The notes under the pieces: generated by a model
The model's database searches: none
Seen by the model: the letters and a program-made list of their open reading frames with translations, nothing else
Told to the model about the DNA's origin: nothing
Position numbers and translations under genes: made by a program
Part shown: one piece after another, positions 58,936 through 64,000 of the stretch
How positions within the stretch are numbered: position 1 is the first letter of the stretch
Layout of the letters: each line of letters starts with the position of its first letter
Source: an uncultured Prevotellaceae bacterium
GTDB lineage: Bacteria; Bacteroidota; Bacteroidia; Bacteroidales; Bacteroidaceae
DNA: 64,000 nucleotides
Direction of reading: 5' to 3'
Assembly: GCA_902784565.1 (NCBI GenBank)
Contig: CACZVE010000003.1
Coordinates: 62,001 to 126,000, forward strand

Positions 58936-61900
58936 TTAGAATCTGCCGGGGCCGCCGAAGCCGCCACCGCCGCCGCCCATCGGCATACCACCGCCGCCCA
59001 TCGGCATACCGCCTCCGAAGCCGCCGCCACCACGACGATTACCACCGCCGCCGCCCATCGGCATACCGCCCATCGGCATACCCATGCCGCCCATCATGCC
59101 ACGGCGAGAAGCACGTGTGCCGAAGAAGTTCAGACGATAGCTGGCACGGAACATGATGTAGCTGGTAACAGCGTTGTACTCGTTATCGGTACGGGCCATC
59201 TGACTAATGGTCGTGGAGAAGGTGGACTGCTGATGCAGGATGTCGTAGAACTGCACGGAGAGTGTCAGCGGCTTGCCCTTGAGGAAGCTCTGGGAGATCT
59301 GACCGTTCCAGATGAGTTCGTTGGTATTCATCGACTGGTCGTCATAACCACGACGGCTGTTCATACTGATATCAGTGGTGATCTGTGTACCCCAAGGCAG
59401 ATAGATGGTGGAGTTCATACCGTAGGAGTAGGTCCAGGTGTCGAGGTTCGACTGCGGCTGCAACTTATTGCGGGTCTGGTTATAGTTCACCGAACCGTTG
59501 AGTTCAACCTCCAGCCAGTCGTTACGGAAACCGAATCCCAGACGACCGCCGATCATGTTCTGGTTGGTGGAGTTCCTCAGGGTCTCCCTGGTCTTAGAAT
59601 CACCGACATAACCCACACGGTGGTTGAAGTTCTCGTTCAAAGAGATATTATAGGTAAAGTAGCCTAATGAGTCGATGGCTGAGTTCCACATGATGTTACC
59701 ACCGGCATTCCAGTTACCGTTGATATTCTCAGGACGTGACTCCTGACCACCAATATCAGTATAGGTCACCTTATTGACGATGCTGTTCATCGTGGTCGAG
59801 AAGTTCAGATTGGCATTGATCATGCGCTGGTGGTTCATGATGTAGTTGTTGAAGCGCAGGTTGAAACTCTGGGTGAACGAAGGCTTCAAGTCGGGGTTAC
59901 CAGTGGTCTTGTTCAGAGGGTTGGTATCATCGTTGATGACGAGCAGCTGAGTCATGGAAGGCTGGCTGGTGTTACCACGATACTGGAACTGGAGGCTACC
60001 CTGCTGGGTGGGGCGCCAACGGAAGTTGGCTGTCGGGCTCCAGTTGACGACATTGATGGTCGTGTCAACTCTCTGTCCCAGATAGTCCTGCTTGTACTTT
60101 GAAGTCTGAGGAATAATCTGCACACCGAAATTGAAGTCGTAGGTGTCGCGGATGAAGCGCAGCATCACCTCACCGGTGTGGATATAGTTCTTATACTCTG
60201 AGTACTGACTCTGATCCTTGCTATAATAGGGGTCACCCTTCACAGGATCATAACCTGCATTGACCAGGTCGAAATAGTCGCTCCACTGACGATAGACTGG
60301 TGTGATACTACTAAAATCGAAACTCCTGGTAGGATCGGACAGCAGAGGATTCGAGTAGTCGAACGTCTGACGGTCGTTCTCGTTGTAGCGATACTGGAAG
60401 GTATAACTGAACTGCAGGAACGTGGCGTAGGCGATCGGCTCGCTATAGGTGGCACGGGCGCTATAGTCCCACGACTTGGTCGGGGTCACATTGTAACGGT
60501 TGGACTGATATTCAGTCAGACCGGTGACACCATTGAAGGTTGCCGTTTTACCCTGATAGAGTTTCGTCTGGTTGTTCGACAACTGGTTGTTCTCGTTGTT
60601 GCTGTAGTTTCCTGTCAACTGCACGGTGATGTTACGTCCCCTGCCGTTGAGCAGACGGTTGATCTGCAAGGTACCGCCGAGACGCTTGTTCTCGCCATAA
60701 CCCAGCGACTTGTTGATGGAACCGTTGGTGAGGTAATCATTCAGGGCTTCAATACCGTCTTTACTCAAGATCTCGGCCATAATGGCTGCATCGAGTTGAT
60801 AGTCGACATAATTATAGGGGTTGGCATTGAAGGTAGCGGAGGTGTTCCAACTACGGCTATCGTTGCTACCGAAACTCCAGTTCGGACGGAAGGCAATGTT
60901 CCACAGCGTGTCGGGTGTCCACTCAATACGGCCCTGTACGCTCCAGTTAGTACTCCGTGTATAACTCTGGTTGATGGAGTTCGAAATATTCTTCCTGGTT
61001 TCGTCACCAGTGAAGTTATCCGTAAAACGACGTGACCAGGAGTCACCGTCACGGTGGTTCACATTCACGCTGGCCTGGGCAATAATCAACTTCGGCTTCT
61101 CATAGTTGATGTTCACCATACCGGTCTTGGCAGCATTCAGGCCACCGCCACCCATACCCATGCCACCACCGAAACGACGGCCACCACCGCCGCCCATACC
61201 CTGATCGTTGGTATTGTTGGCATTGAACATACCCATCACACGGTAGTCGTCACGCATATACATACCGAACAGACGGCTCGTATAACGCTTCTCGGTACCA
61301 TAGCCCAGATCGGCATTGATCATCGTACCACGGTTCATACCGGCACGGATACCGAAGTCGAGCACGGTCTGCTCGTTACCATCGTCGATACCGGTGATAC
61401 GGGCCAGGTCGCTCTTCTCATCGTAGGCACGTACCTTCTCAATGATAGAGGTAGGCAGATTCTTCAGGGCCGTGTTGGCATCACCGAAATCCTTACCGTC
61501 GACCTTGATCTTCGACACCTGCTTACCGTTGATGGTGATGTTTCCGTTTTCGTCAATATCGGCACCTGGCATACGCTTCACCAGCTCCTCCACCACAGAG
61601 CCCTCGGGAACACGATAGGCATCGGCATTGAAGATGAGGGTGTCGCCCTTCGACTGCACCTTAGCCAGATGGGCCGTCACGACGGTACCCTTCAGCATGA
61701 TGGCGTCGGGCTCCAGTTGGACGGTGCCCACTGCCACGTTCTTACCGTCGATGGTAACGGCCTTGGTGTAGGTCTTGAAACCCACAAACGTGATTCTCAG
61801 GTTGAAACTACCGTTACGGGGCACCTTGATGGAGAAGGCACCATCGGTGTTTGTTACTGCGTTGGCTACGATCTTCTCACCGCTCAGAATGGTGGCTGTA

Positions 61901-62016
61901 GCCTGGATGACTGCATCCTTGGTATCCGACTCAATCACCGTTCCGCTGACAGTGCCTTGGGCGAATGCCATCATGGTCGAAACCGACACTAAAACTGAAA
62001 TAAGAAATCTTTTCAT
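58936..62016 (-). CDS. Large TonB-dependent receptor-like outer-membrane barrel
   Basis: 1026 aa. Signal peptide (MKRFLISVLVSVSTMMAFAQ), a carboxypeptidase-regulatory-like domain (about 22-105: GTVSGTVIESDTKDAVIQATATIL), a plug-like part (about 115-240: VVEELVKRMPGADIDENGNITINGKQVSKIKVDGKDF) and an outer-membrane barrel of the OMP_b-brl_3 type. Gly/Met-rich loops occur at about 275-297 and, after the last strands, in a tail of about 55 residues (GGMGMPMGGMPMGGGGG...) ending in F. There is no SusD partner. It may import a ligand or have a structural role. No clear TAnnTTTG box is seen upstream. Confidence 0.85.
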   Translation of the reverse strand: MKRFLISVLVSVSTMMAFAQGTVSGTVIESDTKDAVIQATATILSGEKIVANAVTNTDGAFSIKVPRNGSFNLRITFVGFKTYTKAVTIDGKNVAVGTVQLEPDAIMLKGTVVTAHLAKVQSKGDTLIFNADAYRVPEGSVVEELVKRMPGADIDENGNITINGKQVSKIKVDGKDFGDANTALKNLPTSIIEKVRAYDEKSDLARITGIDDGNEQTVLDFGIRAGMNRGTMINADLGYGTEKRYTSRLFGMYMRDDYRVMGMFNANNTNDQGMGGGGGRRFGGGMGMGGGGLNAAKTGMVNINYEKPKLIIAQASVNVNHRDGDSWSRRFTDNFTGDETRKNISNSINQSYTRSTNWSVQGRIEWTPDTLWNIAFRPNWSFGSNDSRSWNTSATFNANPYNYVDYQLDAAIMAEILSKDGIEALNDYLTNGSINKSLGYGENKRLGGTLQINRLLNGRGRNITVQLTGNYSNNENNQLSNNQTKLYQGKTATFNGVTGLTEYQSNRYNVTPTKSWDYSARATYSEPIAYATFLQFSYTFQYRYNENDRQTFDYSNPLLSDPTRSFDFSSITPVYRQWSDYFDLVNAGYDPVKGDPYYSKDQSQYSEYKNYIHTGEVMLRFIRDTYDFNFGVQIIPQTSKYKQDYLGQRVDTTINVVNWSPTANFRWRPTQQGSLQFQYRGNTSQPSMTQLLVINDDTNPLNKTTGNPDLKPSFTQSFNLRFNNYIMNHQRMINANLNFSTTMNSIVNKVTYTDIGGQESRPENINGNWNAGGNIMWNSAIDSLGYFTYNISLNENFNHRVGYVGDSKTRETLRNSTNQNMIGGRLGFGFRNDWLEVELNGSVNYNQTRNKLQPQSNLDTWTYSYGMNSTIYLPWGTQITTDISMNSRRGYDDQSMNTNELIWNGQISQSFLKGKPLTLSVQFYDILHQQSTFSTTISQMARTDNEYNAVTSYIMFRASYRLNFFGTRASRRGMMGGMGMPMGGMPMGGGGGNRRGGGGFGGGMPMGGGGMPMGGGGGGFGGPGRF

Positions 62017-62143
62017 TGATAATATTATTGAAATTTTTGTGTTTTTGACGCATCATAAGGGCAAAAGTTTAATCATTTTAGAAAAAAAAGGGTCAATTCT
62101 ACAATTATTTATCATTTTGTACACGATTTCGGAATAATTAATA

Positions 62144-62151
62144 TACCTTTG
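62144..62151 (+). promoter_or_regulatory. Promoter -7 box for aroB
   Basis: TACCTTTG, 27 bp before the ATG at 62179. Confidence 0.62.
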
Positions 62152-62178
62152 CACACAATTCAAGACTTCAACCAGAGC

Positions 62179-63249
62179 ATGAGTCCACAAAAAGTAATCA
62201 TAGCCGACAGTTTGGAACAGTCGTTGACGCAAGCCGTCGGCGAGTGCGAACACGACAGGATCTTTCTGTTGGCCGACGAGACCACCCGGCATCTCTGTGT
62301 GCCACTGATCACCGGGTTCGACTGTCTCAAGGGGGCACAGACCATCGTGATCGGTGCCACCGACACTCATAAGACCCTGGAATCGCTGGCACATGTCTGG
62401 GAGGAACTGGGAAGCAAAGGCGCCACCCGTCACACCTTATTAATAAATATAGGGGGCGGCATGGTGACAGACCTCGGAGGCTTCGCTGCCTCGACCTTCA
62501 AACGGGGCATCAACTACATCAACATCCCCACTACCCTGCTCTCGATGGTCGATGCCTCCGTGGGCGGAAAGACGGGCATCAACTTCAACGGACTGAAGAA
62601 CGAGATCGGCGTCTTCAACAATGCCGCCAGTGTGATCCTCGACACGCAGTTCCTGAAGACACTGGATCAGGAAAACATCCTCTCCGGCTATGCCGAGATG
62701 CTGAAGCACGGACTCATCTCCAACGAACAGATGTGGGCGGAACTGCTCAACTACGACGTGGAGGCACCCGACTTCGGACTGTTGCAACGGATGGTAGAAG
62801 CATCTGTTGCCGTGAAGCAGCGCATCGTCACGGAAGACCCCACAGAACAGGGCATCCGCAAGGCCTTGAACCTCGGACATACCGCAGGGCACGCCTTCGA
62901 GAGTTTCGCCCTGAAGAAGAGCGCCATCGGGGATTTGCCTTCCCCCATCTTACACGGCTATGCCGTGGCCTACGGTCTCATCTGTGAACTCTACCTGAGT
63001 GCCGTGAAGACGGGATTCCCCAGCGATAAGATGCACCAGACCGTCGGTTTCATCAAGGAGCACTATGGGAAGATGACCATCACCTGCGATGACTACCCCA
63101 CCCTCCTGGAACTGATGACACACGACAAGAAGAATGTGGGCAGCACCATCAATTTCACGCTGTTAGGCGGCATCGGAGACATCCGCATCAACCAGACAGC
63201 CACGAAAGAAGAGATATACGAGGCTCTCGACTTTTATCGGGAGTGTTAG
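62179..63249 (+). CDS. aroB: 3-dehydroquinate synthase
   Basis: 356 aa. NAD-binding INIGGGMVTDLGGFAASTFKRG, PTTLLSMVDASVGGKTGIN, and metal ligands in GYAEMLKHGLI and NLGHTAGHAFES. It converts DAHP to 3-dehydroquinate in the shikimate pathway. The ATG at 62179 is chosen because the frame's earlier TTG at 62149 is the last triplet of the -7 box. It ends at a terminator (63301). Confidence 0.94.
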   Translation: MSPQKVIIADSLEQSLTQAVGECEHDRIFLLADETTRHLCVPLITGFDCLKGAQTIVIGATDTHKTLESLAHVWEELGSKGATRHTLLINIGGGMVTDLGGFAASTFKRGINYINIPTTLLSMVDASVGGKTGINFNGLKNEIGVFNNAASVILDTQFLKTLDQENILSGYAEMLKHGLISNEQMWAELLNYDVEAPDFGLLQRMVEASVAVKQRIVTEDPTEQGIRKALNLGHTAGHAFESFALKKSAIGDLPSPILHGYAVAYGLICELYLSAVKTGFPSDKMHQTVGFIKEHYGKMTITCDDYPTLLELMTHDKKNVGSTINFTLLGGIGDIRINQTATKEEIYEALDFYREC

Positions 63250-63300
63250 CCGTTAACCAATCAACTTAAAAAAATCACCTAATCATATTACTAACTAATG

Positions 63301-63338
63301 GGTGGGGCTGCTCGGGAGAGTAGTCCCACCTTCTTTTT
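63301..63338 (+). terminator. Intrinsic terminator of aroB
   Basis: 13-bp stem GGTGGGGCTGCTC / GAGTAGTCCCACC with two G-U pairs, GGGA loop, T-rich tail. Confidence 0.82.
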
Positions 63339-63393
63339 ATGGCCTTTTTCGTAAAAAAACAGCGAAGATAAACCGTTTTTCGGAGAAATGTTG

Positions 63394-63401
63394 TACTTTT
63401 G
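63394..63401 (+). promoter_or_regulatory. Promoter -7 box for TamB-like gene
   Basis: TACTTTTG, 23 bp before the ATG at 63425. Confidence 0.62.
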
Positions 63402-63424
63402 TAGCGTCATTCGCGCAAAGACAA

Positions 63425-64000
63425 ATGAAAAAAGCGTTGAAGTGGATGGGGATAGCGGTCCTGACACCCATCCTGTTGGTTCTTATACTCACCGCACTGC
63501 TCTACTTCCCGCCAGTCCAGAACTGGGCGGTACAGAAAGTGGCTGCCATCGCCTCGGAAAAGACCGGTATGGACATCAGTGTGGGGTACGTCCGACTGGA
63601 ATGGCCACTCAACTTAGGACTTGACAACTTCCGTGCCTTACACCCGAATGACTCCTTACCCTACGTCATAGACACCATTGCCGATGCCAGGCACCTGACC
63701 GTCGATGTACAACTGTGGCACCTGTTGAAGAAACAGGTAGTCATCAACCAACTGGCGCTTGAGGAGGCGAAGATCAATACCAACGGTTTCATCAGCGACC
63801 TGAGGATCATGGGTAACATCGGTGAACTGTGGCTGCGGTCCAACGGCATCGACCTGGACAAGGAAACGGCAGAGGTGAATGGCGCCAGACTGACCAATGC
63901 CCGGCTCGACATCGCCCTGAGCGACACGGCGGCAGTGGACACCACAGAAGAGTCGCTGAAATGGCTCATCAATGCCGACAGTCTCAGTTTCCGACAGACC
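63425..64000 (+). CDS. TamB/AsmA-like protein, N-terminal part
   Basis: 192 codons visible; the gene continues beyond the window. It starts MKKALKWMGIAVLTPILLVLILTALLYFPP with one membrane anchor, then PVQNWAVQKVAAIASEKTGMDISVGYVRLEWPLNLGL, the AsmA-like beginning of TamB and its relatives. These long beta-helical proteins bridge the periplasm and carry phospholipids or help barrel insertion. Strands such as LTVDVQLWHLLKKQVVINQLALEEAKI follow. Confidence 0.82.
   Translation, partial: MKKALKWMGIAVLTPILLVLILTALLYFPPVQNWAVQKVAAIASEKTGMDISVGYVRLEWPLNLGLDNFRALHPNDSLPYVIDTIADARHLTVDVQLWHLLKKQVVINQLALEEAKINTNGFISDLRIMGNIGELWLRSNGIDLDKETAEVNGARLTNARLDIALSDTAAVDTTEESLKWLINADSLSFRQT

Noticed and set aside
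58936-62016. SusC/SusD polysaccharide utilisation locus
   Set aside because: No SusD-like gene, glycoside hydrolase or regulator lies next to the barrel gene.
62149-62178. TTG start for aroB
   Set aside because: The TTG is part of the promoter box TACCTTTG and could not be in the mRNA.

Overview
The window looks like a chromosomal segment of a Bacteroidales bacterium, most likely Prevotella or a close relative (Prevotellaceae). The evidence is threefold. Almost every transcription unit starts behind the Bacteroidota -7 box TAnnTTTG and few genes have Shine-Dalgarno sequences. The families DUF4369, DUF4421, DUF5606, Wzi-type OMP and TonB-dependent receptor-like barrels are typical of the phylum. 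Coding density is high. No transposase, integrase or phage gene is visible.

Layout. 1-7623: 3' part of a capsule/exopolysaccharide locus (sugar transferase end, export lipoprotein, chain-length protein without kinase, EpsG-like polymerase, Wzx flippase, GT2, GT11 fucosyltransferase, GT2), followed by a convergent Wzi-like capsule barrel and a small lipoprotein. 9.6-17.2 kb: CpxP-like secreted protein with an RS-rich tail, histidine phosphatase, DUF308 protein, uridine kinase with a secreted EEP phosphatase, an rpmE2 (L31) gene with an apparent internal deletion, glutathione peroxidase-thioredoxin reductase, and a three-gene HipB-HipS-HipT-like toxin-antitoxin module with phased operators. 17.4-29 kb: candidate small RNA, hybrid two-component/AraC regulator, TrpB2, Hsp20 behind a sigma54-type promoter, mfd-uraA, and a lipid/glycan operon (dolichol-P-mannose synthase-like, acyltransferase, phosphoesterase). 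29.0-29.9 kb has no gene and holds two adjacent minisatellite arrays with 42-bp and 43-bp periods. 30-39 kb: SH3b-like secreted protein, MetH-activation protein, dihydroorotase, DUF4369 lipoprotein, DivIC/FtsB-like protein, dnaX, asnA, tRNA-Arg(CCG), DUF4421 protein. 39-51 kb: XRE-cupin regulator with acyl-CoA synthetase, pepT, Kef-type antiporter, LptD, HD protein, carboxylase/decarboxylase subunit. 51-64 kb: a six-gene operon rplY-pth-hslR-CaCA-yhhQ-queF; nusB-yajC-ybbR-coaE (coaE fused to DUF5606); a large barrel with a Gly/Met-rich tail; aroB; the start of a TamB-like gene.

Four kinds of short repeat run through the window. They sit between genes, supply stop or start codons (plsC start, nusB stop), and appear as in-frame insertions in mfd and the MetH-activation gene. 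The observations most worth a second look are the HipBST-like module with its three operators about 42 bp apart, the twin minisatellite whose units show compensating hairpin changes, the repeat insertions into coding linkers, the sigma54-type hsp20 promoter, the CoaE-DUF5606 fusion and the collapsed L31 gene.
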